Source: SXRF01 sp038043465 (GTDB lineage: Bacteria > Pseudomonadota > Alphaproteobacteria > Rickettsiales > SXRF01). From it: DNA of 46,890 bases. Shown here piece by piece: positions 1 to 8,364 of the stretch (its first letter is position 1; each line of letters starts with the position of its first letter). The stretch spans positions 1-46,890 of the forward strand of contig JBBTBX010000018.1 in the NCBI GenBank assembly GCA_038043465.1, read 5' to 3'. The position numbers and the translations under genes were made by a program. The notes below the pieces were generated by a model. It was not told where the DNA came from, made no database searches, and saw only the letters and a list, made by a program, of their open reading frames with translations.

Positions 1-54
1 TTAAAAGTTACTGATTAACTCTTAACAGATTGTCCGTTATATTGCAGCAGGATC

Positions 55-91
55 AGAGTGTAGAGTGTAGAGTTAAGAGTAAGTGTAGAAC
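55..91. repeat. Degenerate heptamer tandem repeat
   Basis: About five units of a roughly 7-bp motif (GAGTGTA, GAGTGTA, GAGTTAA, GAGTAA, then GTGTAGA). The sequence shows the 7-bp spacing directly. It belongs to the same class of heptamer repeats found around the nuo cluster near 39851-44076, although the unit sequence differs. Confidence 0.55.
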
Positions 92-129
92 TTGCCATAC
101 TAAAATTCCCCAATTCTGACAGCTTTGAT

Positions 130-316
130 TATAGCAGTTAACGTTTAATTAGCGTCATTCTCGAATTCCCTCTCCCTCTGGGACGAGGCGCAACATACAT
201 GTTGCGGGGTGAGGGCTAGGGTAATCCTGCTGGAAAAAAGCCTTCATCCCATCCTTCTCCCAGAGGGAGAAGGAGTCGCATCTCATTAACTCACTAATTA
301 ATCGTTAACTGCTATA
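130..316. repeat. Nested inverted-repeat element, REP-like core
   Basis: A perfect 14-bp inverted repeat bounds the element (tatagcagttaacg at 130-143 and its complement at 303-316). Inside lies a second 12-bp inverted pair (172-183 and 258-269, ctccctctggga and complement). Between them is the CCCTCTCC...GAGGG...AGGG style of sequence typical of REP-like repeats. There is no coding potential in this stretch. It looks like a small palindromic insertion. Confidence 0.55.
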
Positions 317-360
317 GCATTATCCGGAGTAGTTTATATTCTGTCATGCCGCACTAACGT

Positions 361-382
361 TATCCCCGATTTAGCGGGGATA
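361..382 (-). terminator. Hairpin after HAD phosphatase gene
   Basis: An 8-bp stem (tatccccg / cggggata) with a 6-base loop lies 11 bases past the stop of the minus-strand phosphatase gene. It has no strong T tract on the minus strand, so it may be a weak or factor-assisted terminator. Confidence 0.4.
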
Positions 383-393
383 GGAAATGTCAA

Positions 394-1101
394 TTATGCA
401 AGAAGTCTGCTCATAATTTCTTCGGCTGATAAATTGTTACAGGTGACAATATCCAGCTTTGGTAGAAGCTTCTGTATGCCATTTACCTCGTCCTTTTTTC
501 CAAACCACATTAACTTATCACTTTTCATGATAAATGGCATATCTTCCAGATGATCGGTAAAAAATATTTTTTTTCTGTTTTCCCATTTTTGTTCGGAAAT
601 AAATTCCAGAACACGCCGCGCTTTCTCTTCACCGCGATTTTCTTTTTCATTCAGCCTTGTAGAGATGATATTGGCAAACCCGATGCGTGATGCAAATTTC
701 TCGGCGTATAGTGATGTTGCGGCGGTGGCTATTACCGCATCGCATTTGCTTTTTGAGATCAGCTCCAGAATCTCCAGCATGTTAGGACGTATTTTTTTTT
801 CCAGTTTAGCCACTATATTTTCTAAAGCATTGTCATCAGGGTTCTCAATCCACAAGCTATGTAAATCAGATTTTGTTTTTGCATGGCTGTGTTTCAGGAT
901 TTTCCTTCGGAAGAAGATTCTCCAGGCTCTGATACGCAATACGATGCGCTGCGTAAACTTCAAGCTGTCGAATTTCCCATACAAGAAATACGCCGCCCAT
1001 ATTTTAAAACTATTGATGGAAAGCAGAGTCTCATCGAGGTCTATAACTAATACCGCATCAGTTTTTAAAATCGAATGACCAGGGTAATCGGCAGAGGACA
1101 T
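394..1101 (-). CDS. HAD-superfamily phosphatase
   Basis: Predicted cytoplasmic hydrolase of the haloacid dehalogenase superfamily, 235 aa. Motif I is DLDET at residues 21-25 (nucleophile plus acid/base Asp), motif II is the region IATAATS, and the late motif is TDHLEDMP, which supplies the Mg-binding acidic residues. The layout resembles phosphoserine-phosphatase-like members; the substrate cannot be read from the sequence. The ATG at 1101 is chosen because it sits just before motif I. An upstream ATG at 1206 would overlap the preceding phosphoribosyltransferase gene by about 150 bp. Even so the two genes overlap by 44 bp, so they are probably co-transcribed and translationally linked. A joint role in nucleotide or sugar-phosphate salvage is only an inference from the pairing. 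Confidence 0.75.
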   Translation of the reverse strand: MSSADYPGHSILKTDAVLVIDLDETLLSINSFKIWAAYFLYGKFDSLKFTQRIVLRIRAWRIFFRRKILKHSHAKTKSDLHSLWIENPDDNALENIVAKLEKKIRPNMLEILELISKSKCDAVIATAATSLYAEKFASRIGFANIISTRLNEKENRGEEKARRVLEFISEQKWENRKKIFFTDHLEDMPFIMKSDKLMWFGKKDEVNGIQKLLPKLDIVTCNNLSAEEIMSRLLA

Positions 1102-1663
1102 GGCGGTATAAGGTATAATCTGGTTGAACGAGAGGAGAGTCGGTAGTAACAGTAATCGCAGCGGTTTTAATAATACAATCAGAATTAGCTTCTGCTCGTA
1201 CCACATCTAAAACTGCTTTCATAGTTTCACCGCTATCTATCGCGTCGTCAACGATTAATATTTTATAATTATCACATGCCCGTAGCGCACCTCTGATTGC
1301 TGAGAGTTCATCTATGTTCGGGGAAAATGACTGGCGTTCTGCTATTGGTTTTGAGTGGAGATATTTATGTTCTATAATTCTCAAGTAATCGGTAACCTTA
1401 TATGGCAGCAAGCCTAATATTTTCTTAAGGCATTTAATCCGGCTTTTTTTCTGAGTGCCGGTTCGTTGGCGTGATATAGCAAGCAACAAAGGTTTTTTTT
1501 GTAATTCCTTTGCCATGATTTCAGCTATAATATATCCACCGGTACGGATACCGATAATTATGTCCGGTACAAAATTTTGCAGTATAAGCGCATTGAGGGC
1601 ATTGCTGGCGTCTTGCAATCCAATATTATCTATTGTTTTGACAGTTATAGTGTGTTGCGACAT
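1058..1663 (-). CDS. Phosphoribosyltransferase family protein
   Basis: A 201-aa type I phosphoribosyltransferase. The PRPP-binding signature appears as ILIVDDAIDSGETM at about residues 135-148, with the paired acidic residues and the small/Gly-Glu-Thr loop of the family. An upstream GIRTGGYI segment (residues 38-45) matches the pyrophosphate-loop position. These enzymes move phosphoribose from PRPP to a nucleobase or related acceptor; the acceptor is unclear here. A central insert of basic residues (about 64-110) is longer than in small hypoxanthine-type members. The gene precedes and overlaps the HAD phosphatase gene, forming a two-gene unit on the minus strand. No good Shine-Dalgarno is visible before the ATG. 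Confidence 0.75.
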   Translation of the reverse strand: MSQHTITVKTIDNIGLQDASNALNALILQNFVPDIIIGIRTGGYIIAEIMAKELQKKPLLLAISRQRTGTQKKSRIKCLKKILGLLPYKVTDYLRIIEHKYLHSKPIAERQSFSPNIDELSAIRGALRACDNYKILIVDDAIDSGETMKAVLDVVRAEANSDCIIKTAAITVTTDSPLVQPDYTLYRHVLCRLPWSFDFKN

Positions 1664-1965
1664 AATGGCGTGCTCAAAATATATAAGGGGGTCTATATGT
1701 ATGAAGTTTAATTCTGATAAGTTAACATATCATGTTTCATAGGTTAATATAGTATTTATATTTTAATATATATACTATTTTATGCATTATTTTGTCATTT
1801 TTAGGGTTGCATATCAGTATTAATAAAATGGTAAATATAGTTTTTCCTAATATATTAATATGTAATATATACAAGAGAAATATGTGTGTTATAGTGCCTG
1901 CTTCGATTAAATATGGATAAAAAATACAACAACTCATTTAAAACAACTAATTAGGAGATTAACCC
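1664..1965. other. AT-rich intergenic region
   Basis: About 300 bases between divergent genes, very AT-rich. The 66-codon minus-strand frame inside it (1737-1937) has low-complexity composition and no start context, so it is not called. A clear Shine-Dalgarno (TTAGGAG, ending about 9 bases before the ATG) serves the secreted protein at 1966. I see no convincing promoter pair. Confidence 0.5.
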
Positions 1966-2526
1966 ATGCGTTATCAATTATTTATTACCGTATGCTCTGT
2001 TGCTTTCATTTCTTTGTCTGCTAGCGCCTATGATGCCAGTCCTGACGATGGTGTTCTCGGACAGATAGATAATTCTGCGGGGACAGTGATTGAACATCCA
2101 AAGAATCTGGCGGCTCCCAGGTCTTTGCCGGTAGCAAGGGATGGTGAAGTCATTGATTCTGTCGGCGGTGGCGCGACTGAGGCTGTTTTGCCAGTTGTCC
2201 AGACCGCAAACAGAGTCAGTTATATAACTGGCGGTATTGGCGATGAGGAATTAGCGGAAATAAACGCGCAGGAGTCTAATTTTAACGCCCGCATCGTTAT
2301 GATTGCCACTAATGGTGAGTATATGAGCGAAATTGCTGTGCGTATTCTATCAAAAGATGGTGAATTAGTACGCCTCGAGGATGTAGGACCGTATTTATAT
2401 GCCAATCTGCCTGACGGAAGCTATACTGTTGAAGCGGTTTCAAGCAGTGGCGGAATGAAAAGCGCGAAATTCACAGTTCCTGCCAAGAACCCTAAGGTTA
2501 AAACCGTCATCCGCTTTGATGAGTAG
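1966..2526 (+). CDS. Secreted carboxypeptidase-regulatory-like protein
   Basis: A 186-aa protein with a clear Sec signal peptide: basic start, hydrophobic core, and an ASA cleavage site at residues 19-21. The mature part begins with an acidic low-complexity stretch. Its second half (about 105-186) reads like a small beta-sandwich of the carboxypeptidase regulatory / transthyretin-like type: an AxVxxxSKDGxxV strand pattern, then LPDGSYTVEAVSSSG, which is the usual 'G-x-Y-T-V' edge of such domains. It is likely periplasmic. No catalytic motif is seen, so it may bind or assemble rather than cleave. It has a good ribosome-binding site (TTAGGAG). It ends 10 bases before the convergent stop of the next gene, so it is probably monocistronic. 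Confidence 0.6.
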   Translation: MRYQLFITVCSVAFISLSASAYDASPDDGVLGQIDNSAGTVIEHPKNLAAPRSLPVARDGEVIDSVGGGATEAVLPVVQTANRVSYITGGIGDEELAEINAQESNFNARIVMIATNGEYMSEIAVRILSKDGELVRLEDVGPYLYANLPDGSYTVEAVSSSGGMKSAKFTVPAKNPKVKTVIRFDE

Positions 2527-2535
2527 TTGATTTTA

Positions 2536-2886
2536 CTATATTGGTGATGATTGTCGTGCAGGTTCGCCTTCACGCTTTCGCGTTTCTTCGCGTATTTTTT
2601 CAGCTAATCCGTCAATTGGCCTCATTCCTTGAACCGCGCTGCTGAGGCGGGATATAGTTTTTATATCAACGTCGGCGGCTGCTAAATCAGTCATAATATG
2701 AGTTTTGAAAGTTAGATTTATACTATTACCTGATGCTATATTTTTTACCCTTATAATATCCGCGATTAGTTCATCAAATGCATCGCCGCCTTTAAGTGCC
2801 ACATCTTTTACCGTATCCATTAACTTATTCATTCGAGTTTGATAATCTGGCTGATTCTCAGGTAATCCATCAGGTGAAGATGTCAT
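2536..2886 (-). CDS. Hypothetical small cytoplasmic protein
   Basis: A 116-aa charged protein with no signal peptide or membrane segment and no domain I recognise. The middle (residues 20-65) is predicted helical; the C-terminus is strongly charged (KIREETRKREGEPAR). Composition and codon use resemble its neighbours, and no overlapping frame is more plausible. It is convergent with the secreted protein at 1966-2526 and sits downstream of thyX with about 110 bases between, so it might be read from the thyX promoter. Function unknown. Confidence 0.5.
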   Translation of the reverse strand: MTSSPDGLPENQPDYQTRMNKLMDTVKDVALKGGDAFDELIADIIRVKNIASGNSINLTFKTHIMTDLAAADVDIKTISRLSSAVQGMRPIDGLAEKIREETRKREGEPARQSSPI

Positions 2887-2997
2887 AATTAAATGCTCAT
2901 TAGTGAGGGGGGTTATATATTAATTTACCAATTAATAGGTAACGACGACAAAAAAGCAAATTAAGTTTTTATTACAGTTTTAATATGCTGTAATACA

Positions 2998-3936
2998 TCA
3001 GGATTTTTGCTCAAGAAGGGTCATCAGCTCGAGCCATTCGCCCTTACTCATGCCACTTTGTTCCTGTGTTACTTTTTCCCCGGCAATTAGTTTTTTTACT
3101 ATGGTAAGCCCTTTTGCTGAAAGATTAGCACCGCCAACCCGGTAATCCATGAAGGCGGCGTAGGTTATAGGAACCCAGGCTTTTAAAACTTCAAGCATCG
3201 CCTCGGCATAAACACGGATTTCATATTGCGCGTGGCTATCAGCGCGTAGGGCAAGAAAATGCAGCAAATTATGCAGGTCGATTTTCCAATACCACTGCGT
3301 ATAATAATTAAGCGACAAATTCATCCGCGCCAGTTCGCGCGCCAGCCCGCTTTTTTTCTCATCCAATATGTTTTCATCAGCGTCCATATTCAGCATTTCT
3401 TCATAATGCTCATAAACCTTGGTTGCATCCTCACGCAGTAATTGCAACACGCGCTGGGCTTCTTCGCCTTCCAACACATCACCACGCCCCTGATGGTTCA
3501 GGCGCGATTGTGACGCGAGTTGCTCAGGCGCAGGAATATAAAATTCCTTATCCATGATCGAATAACGCCCGGAATATTCATTCACATTGGCGGTGCGGTG
3601 GCGGATCCATTGGCGGGCGATAAAAATCGGCAGCTTGATATGGAATTTTATCTCGCACATTTCAAATGGCGTAGTGTGGCGGTGACGGAGAAGGTAATTG
3701 ATAAGCCCCGCATCTTCATTTACTTTCTTGGTGCCTTTGCCATAAGAAACCCGCGCCGCCTGCACGATTGCGCTATCGGTTCCCATGTAATCCACCACCC
3801 GCACAAACCCGTGATCCAACACCGGAATAGGGGTGTATAACAACTCTTCCACACCAGCCGATATGTCGCGGAGTGTCTGGCGTTTTTCAGAACGCTGGTT
3901 ATCAATTTCGGATTTTTGGCCGGCTGTAAGTAACAT
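2998..3936 (-). CDS. thyX: FAD-dependent thymidylate synthase ThyX
   Basis: Makes dTMP from dUMP using methylene-tetrahydrofolate and FAD/NADPH, replacing ThyA. The diagnostic ThyX motif RHRTANVNEYSGRYS is at residues 112-126. Other conserved pieces include LDHGFVRVVDYMG, RHRHTTPFEM and the downstream Leu-His-Phe-Leu-x-Leu-Arg segment. Length (312 aa) fits the long alphaproteobacterial form. The ATG at 3936 gives an N-terminus (MLLTAGQ...) like other alphaproteobacterial ThyX; a TTG at 3948 is an in-frame alternative with no better ribosome-binding site. No thyA is present in the window. Confidence 0.95.
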   Translation of the reverse strand: MLLTAGQKSEIDNQRSEKRQTLRDISAGVEELLYTPIPVLDHGFVRVVDYMGTDSAIVQAARVSYGKGTKKVNEDAGLINYLLRHRHTTPFEMCEIKFHIKLPIFIARQWIRHRTANVNEYSGRYSIMDKEFYIPAPEQLASQSRLNHQGRGDVLEGEEAQRVLQLLREDATKVYEHYEEMLNMDADENILDEKKSGLARELARMNLSLNYYTQWYWKIDLHNLLHFLALRADSHAQYEIRVYAEAMLEVLKAWVPITYAAFMDYRVGGANLSAKGLTIVKKLIAGEKVTQEQSGMSKGEWLELMTLLEQKS

Positions 3937-4133
3937 ATTGATTTTCAACCATTTATTAGGAAACTGTAAATTTCAGGGATTTTTATAAGGATATTTGTAA
4001 GGCATAAAAAGGGCTTTTCAAACAAAAAAATAAGAATTTTGTCATGAAATCTTAATATAATGGAATTTGGCTGGTTTGTTGTATTATGCTACCATAACAG
4101 GTAATTTATTAATAAATGCACTTTGGGGAAAGT

Positions 4134-4595
4134 ATGTCAGCTTCTGCTTATGATGATCGTGTAAGCGCACAGGCTAAAGAAGAAAAGCCTGCCATAGTTG
4201 TATGGGCGCCAATCGACAAAGATTCTGATATTAGAAAATTGCTTAAAAAGATTGCTGATGATCCGAAAGTTAGTGATGCACTAACGTTGATTGCTACTGA
4301 GCATGGGCTTGACGCTATTAATATAATAGTTGGCAGCAGGTCGCCTGACAGTTCTGGTGAAAAAATTATATTTGCCGAAGTAAATCTCCGTAAAATAGGA
4401 AATGATTTAGGTGAGAGGCAGGCTATTGCTGCTAAAATAAAAGAACTCATTGGAACTTCTACAGATGTTATTGCTATGGACGAACGGAAAGCCGGTATAC
4501 CAAAAGCCCGTATACATCAGTTTGGTTACCATACATTAGAAAACATCCATGACTCCAGGACTAAAGAAACACCTAATAGAAGAGGTGGAGTATGA
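4134..4595 (+). CDS. Unknown protein, first gene of a coupled pair
   Basis: A 153-aa cytoplasmic protein with no recognised domain. The middle (about residues 25-125) alternates helices and strands (DALTLIATEHGLDAINIIV, then IIFAEVNLRKIG); the last 25 residues are basic and polar. The ATG at 4134 is preferred over 4116 because GGGGAAAG lies just upstream of it. The stop overlaps the start of the next gene as ATGA (4592-4595), so the pair is almost certainly translated together. The partner is a 509-aa protein with a glycine-rich hydrophobic segment. A chaperone or immunity role for this small protein would suit such an arrangement but is speculation. Confidence 0.65.
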   Translation: MSASAYDDRVSAQAKEEKPAIVVWAPIDKDSDIRKLLKKIADDPKVSDALTLIATEHGLDAINIIVGSRSPDSSGEKIIFAEVNLRKIGNDLGERQAIAAKIKELIGTSTDVIAMDERKAGIPKARIHQFGYHTLENIHDSRTKETPNRRGGV

Positions 4596-6121
4596 GCGAA
4601 CAGGAGTCATTAGATGCCCAGTCATTCAGGATGCTGCGTGTTGGCGATATTGTCGGCAAGATGGTTGATTATGACGCAAATGGGAGATCTTTTGAGATAC
4701 CCGGTATAAAGCAGTTACGAACAATGATGGGTGAGGGTGGAGAGCAGTTTCGTAAAGACCTTGTTTCAGTTAAAGAAGATATAAAAAATTCACTTAAAGA
4801 ATTGAGCCAGGACAGGAATCAGTTCTGGCATCCTGAAGGGACCGGAAAAACTCCTGCTGAGACCCAGAAATCATTTGAGGAGGGCATGAAAGGCCTGAGT
4901 GATGAAGATTTGCAAAAAATGAAGGACAAAATCTCATCTCATATCGATCGCCTAAAAAATTTAAAATACAAAGATGGTGATAAAGAGCGCCCACTGACGG
5001 AAAAACAGATGAAGGTGCTTGGAATTACAACAAACATAGAATCGCTGACTCATATTAATGAGGAATTAGAAAAAATACAAAAAATAAGGAAGGGTGAATT
5101 AAACCCTGACGAAATAAAGAAAGATAGCGACCGTTATAATCGTTCAAAAGAGATAATTGATGCTAAATATGAAGCTGAGAAAAGAGGAAAAAAACTTAGC
5201 CCTCGCGAAGAGGAAGAACGTAAGCAATATGCACATGTTTATGATCAAGATAATCATCAAAAACAAAGAGAGCCTGATCCTCCTGCACCTAAGAGTAAAA
5301 ATGCTCCAAAAGCACCTGATGCAAATCCACCTAAATCCAAAGGCTCTTCTTGGTTTGCTCCGTTAGTTGGACTCATAGCTGGTTTAAAAACGTTGATTGA
5401 CGGTGGTTCACCAGCAGATGCTGCCAAGGATGCAGCAGAAGGTGCAGCTTCCAGTGTTCCCGGAGTTGGCGGGGTGCTTGCACCCAATGCTAATGAGAAA
5501 AAGGTGCGCGATATTGCCGATGTGCTGGGGATGACATACGGCGTAGCTGGCGCTATTGTTTGTGGCCCCGGCGGTCCGGGTGCTGCGGTTGGTTGCGGAG
5601 CGCTTGGTAATATAATCGGTACATTGACAACTGAAGAGATACTGCGTTTACATGAACGCCATGTTATGGGACACAAAGATGTAGAACCTTCAAACCTTGA
5701 AAAAGTGTTTGATGCTGCGGTTAAATACGGCAAGGTTAAAATTGATGATCTGAAGACCACTTTAGAAGAAGAAGTTAATAAACGTCGTGGCAAAGGTGAG
5801 CAAATAGCTTTGCTGGGCAATGAACATAATGAGCACGCATCTCTGAATAATGTTTCCAACATGTCAATGAGTTTGGATAGTAAAGTATTAGGTCTGGAAG
5901 ATAACAAAGCATATATGTCTGCTGTGCGTAAATCCGCCTTGTCTTATGATATAAAATCTGGGCTGTCTGATGGGGCAAAAGAAGAACTTGATGTTGTAAT
6001 GAGAGGTCTACGAAAGTCTGAAATTAGTGGTTTGCAGGAAGTTCAAGCCGCCCATGTCATTCCTAAAAATGTAGAAGCATCCCGAAGCAACAATAGTACT
6101 GATGTACTACAACCTAGATAA
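4592..6121 (+). CDS. Large modular protein, possible secreted effector
   Basis: A 509-aa protein of unknown function. Visible order: a charged, mostly helical N-terminal half (residues 40-220, rich in Lys/Glu and likely coiled coil); a Pro/Lys-rich linker (about 223-252); then two hydrophobic Gly/Ala-rich stretches (about 253-300 and 312-345, including GVAGAIVCGPGGPGAAVG) that resemble glycine-zipper membrane-inserting segments; a charged helical stretch; and a C-terminus with AAHVIPKN at about 486-493. That last motif resembles the first histidine strand of HNH-type nucleases, but the protein stops 16 residues later, so a complete nuclease domain is absent. It is coupled by ATGA overlap to the 153-aa gene, with Shine-Dalgarno AGGTGGAG. 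The architecture is reminiscent of colicin-like or polymorphic-toxin proteins; this is inference. Confidence 0.6.
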   Translation: MSEQESLDAQSFRMLRVGDIVGKMVDYDANGRSFEIPGIKQLRTMMGEGGEQFRKDLVSVKEDIKNSLKELSQDRNQFWHPEGTGKTPAETQKSFEEGMKGLSDEDLQKMKDKISSHIDRLKNLKYKDGDKERPLTEKQMKVLGITTNIESLTHINEELEKIQKIRKGELNPDEIKKDSDRYNRSKEIIDAKYEAEKRGKKLSPREEEERKQYAHVYDQDNHQKQREPDPPAPKSKNAPKAPDANPPKSKGSSWFAPLVGLIAGLKTLIDGGSPADAAKDAAEGAASSVPGVGGVLAPNANEKKVRDIADVLGMTYGVAGAIVCGPGGPGAAVGCGALGNIIGTLTTEEILRLHERHVMGHKDVEPSNLEKVFDAAVKYGKVKIDDLKTTLEEEVNKRRGKGEQIALLGNEHNEHASLNNVSNMSMSLDSKVLGLEDNKAYMSAVRKSALSYDIKSGLSDGAKEELDVVMRGLRKSEISGLQEVQAAHVIPKNVEASRSNNSTDVLQPR

Positions 6122-6138
6122 ATGGGTAGTTTCCCTTA

Positions 6139-8364
6139 TTAACTAAACCTGTTCGTCCTCGGGAAGCCAGTAGGTGGGAGCCTTCCGGCGTCAGCGCGGT
6201 TGCCAACCCAGGCTTTAAGATCGGTCTCAACCCGGGTTTTGCCGCCGAGTGCCCAGCTTAAACCATCTTTCAGTTTAAAGCATTTAACATCCGCCAGTTC
6301 GCCTTCTTTATATTTCTGCAAAGTAACGCCTTGCCCTTTTTTCATTACCGGAATTTGCGATAGCGGGAAAATAAGCAGTTTACGGTTTTCACCAATAATC
6401 GCCACATGGTCACCTTCCACTGGCACACAGATCATGGCCTTGGCTTTCTCCATTACATTAAGTATCTGTTTGCCGTTTTTGGTTTGCGCTTCAACATCAG
6501 TGGCTTCCACCACAAAACCTTTGCCGTTGCTGGCTGCGATAAGCAGTTTAAGCTCAGGCGCGAAAATGGAAATATCAACAATATCGACATCGCCTTCCAT
6601 ATCGATCATCAATCGCACCGGTTCGCCAAAGCCTTTGCCACGTGAGATTTTATCGCAGGGCAGGGTGTAAAACCTTCCGTTAGAAGCGAACAGCAACAGT
6701 TTATCGGTGGTCTGTGCGTGCAGCGCGAATTTTTCCTCGTCACCTTCTTTATGCTTCATGTCGGAAACATCAGTGAGATGCCCCTTAACTGCTCGTATCC
6801 ACCCCATTTTTGAGCATAAAATCGTGATAGGTTCTTTTTCCACGAAGGCTTCAATATCAATGATTTTGTTGGTGGGAGCTTCGGCAAAATCAGTACGACG
6901 CTTGCCGAGCGCGGTTTTTTCCCCGAATTTTTTCTTAATCTCGCCGATTTCATCGCTGATTCTCTGGTTACGTTTCTCATCAGAAGCGAGCAGGGCTTTA
7001 AGTTCCTTCTGTTCCTTAGATAGTTCATCATGCTCACCACGAATTTCAAATTCTTCAAGTTTGCGTAAAGAACGCAGGCGCATATTCAGGATAGCTTCCA
7101 CCTGAACTTCGCTAAGCTTCCATTTTTTCATCATGATCGGTTTTGGCTCATCCTCAGTGCGGATGATGCGGATAACCTCATCAAGATTCAGATAAGCAAT
7201 TAAAAGTCCGCCAAGCACTTCCAGCCGGTGGGCGATTTTTTCCAGACGGTAATTAGTGCGCCGAACCAGAACTTCCATGCGGTGTTCAAGGAAGGCGAGG
7301 AGGATTTCTTTCAGGTTCATCACCTGTGGTGCGCCATTTGCATTCAGCACGTTCAAATTCATATTAAAACGTGTTTCCAGATCGGTAGCTTTAAACAGCG
7401 ATTCCATCAGCATTTCCGGATCAACGCTACGGTTTTTCGGTTCCAGCACAATGCGTATTTCTTCAGCCGATTCATCAAGGATATTACCAAGCAATGGCAG
7501 TTTTTTATTTTTAAAAAGCTCAGCGATGCGCTCAATCAGCCGCGATTTCTGGATCTGGTAGGGTATTTCGGTAATGATAACTTGAAACAGGCCGTGGCTT
7601 AATTCTTCCTTGTTCCACTTGGCGCGCATGCGGATCGCGCCGCGTCCAACTTCATAAGCCGCCACGATATTTTCTGGGGTCTCCACGATTAATCCACCAG
7701 TCGGGAAATCAGGGCCAGCCACATATTGCATCAGTTTTGCCACACTGCAATCAGGGTGTTTGATAATATATTGCATGGCGTTGCACAGCTCGCCGACATT
7801 ATGTGGTGGAATCGAAGTCGCCATACCCACCGCGATACCTTCCGAACCATTGGCAAGGAGGTTAGGGAAGGTGGCAGGCATTACAATTGGTTCTTCATCC
7901 TGACCATCATAAGTGGGGCGGAAATCAACGGTATTTTCATCAATCCCGTCAAGTATCGCCATCGCCACTTCGGTGAGTTTGGCTTCGGTATAACGCATTG
8001 CCGCGGCATTATCGCCATCAACCGAGCCGAAATTTCCCTGACCATCAACTAGCGGATAACGGACGGCAAATGATTGGGCGAGGCGCACCATAGCTTCATA
8101 AACCGCGCTATCACCGTGCGGATGATATTTACCAATCACGTCACCGACTACCCGCGCGCATTTTTTATAGCCAGATTTAGGGTCGAGCTTTAGCTGCAGC
8201 ATGGCAAATAACAGGCGACGATGCACGGGCTTCAGCCCATCACGTACATCAGGCAAGCTGCGGGCGGTGATGGTGGAAAGCGCGTAGGCTAAATATTTTT
8301 CTTCCAGCGTGGTGCGGAAGGAAACAATATTTATCTGCTCAGGGTTAGACGATTTCGGTGGCAT
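6139..8364 (-). CDS. parC: DNA topoisomerase IV subunit A
   Basis: Catalytic subunit that cuts and rejoins DNA for decatenation of daughter chromosomes. It is 741 aa. The N-terminus has the conserved LPDVRDGLKPVHRR segment, the HPHGDSAVYEAM quinolone-interaction region (Ser86 and Glu90 correspond to the usual resistance positions and look wild type), and the catalytic Tyr125 in RYTEAKL. The C-terminal beta-pinwheel is present and ends with AGRLPPTGFPRTNRF, typical of ParC rather than GyrA. It begins 20 bp inside the end of recO with AGGAA upstream, so it is the third gene of uvrA-recO-parC. Confidence 0.93.
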   Translation of the reverse strand: MPPKSSNPEQINIVSFRTTLEEKYLAYALSTITARSLPDVRDGLKPVHRRLLFAMLQLKLDPKSGYKKCARVVGDVIGKYHPHGDSAVYEAMVRLAQSFAVRYPLVDGQGNFGSVDGDNAAAMRYTEAKLTEVAMAILDGIDENTVDFRPTYDGQDEEPIVMPATFPNLLANGSEGIAVGMATSIPPHNVGELCNAMQYIIKHPDCSVAKLMQYVAGPDFPTGGLIVETPENIVAAYEVGRGAIRMRAKWNKEELSHGLFQVIITEIPYQIQKSRLIERIAELFKNKKLPLLGNILDESAEEIRIVLEPKNRSVDPEMLMESLFKATDLETRFNMNLNVLNANGAPQVMNLKEILLAFLEHRMEVLVRRTNYRLEKIAHRLEVLGGLLIAYLNLDEVIRIIRTEDEPKPIMMKKWKLSEVQVEAILNMRLRSLRKLEEFEIRGEHDELSKEQKELKALLASDEKRNQRISDEIGEIKKKFGEKTALGKRRTDFAEAPTNKIIDIEAFVEKEPITILCSKMGWIRAVKGHLTDVSDMKHKEGDEEKFALHAQTTDKLLLFASNGRFYTLPCDKISRGKGFGEPVRLMIDMEGDVDIVDISIFAPELKLLIAASNGKGFVVEATDVEAQTKNGKQILNVMEKAKAMICVPVEGDHVAIIGENRKLLIFPLSQIPVMKKGQGVTLQKYKEGELADVKCFKLKDGLSWALGGKTRVETDLKAWVGNRADAGRLPPTGFPRTNRFS

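Noticed and set aside
1737..1937. 66-codon minus-strand ORF
   Set aside because: Low-complexity, AT-driven composition, no ribosome-binding site and no family resemblance; treated as intergenic.
5257..5907. 216-codon minus-strand ORF opposite the 509-aa gene
   Set aside because: Serine/proline-rich shadow frame of a gene with better start, coupling and domain-like layout on the plus strand.
6046..6121. Functional HNH nuclease at the end of the 509-aa protein
   Set aside because: Only the first histidine-like motif is present; the Asn and second His positions are missing before the stop.
6200..6670. Plus-strand ORFs across parC
   Set aside because: Antisense shadows of a well-conserved gene.
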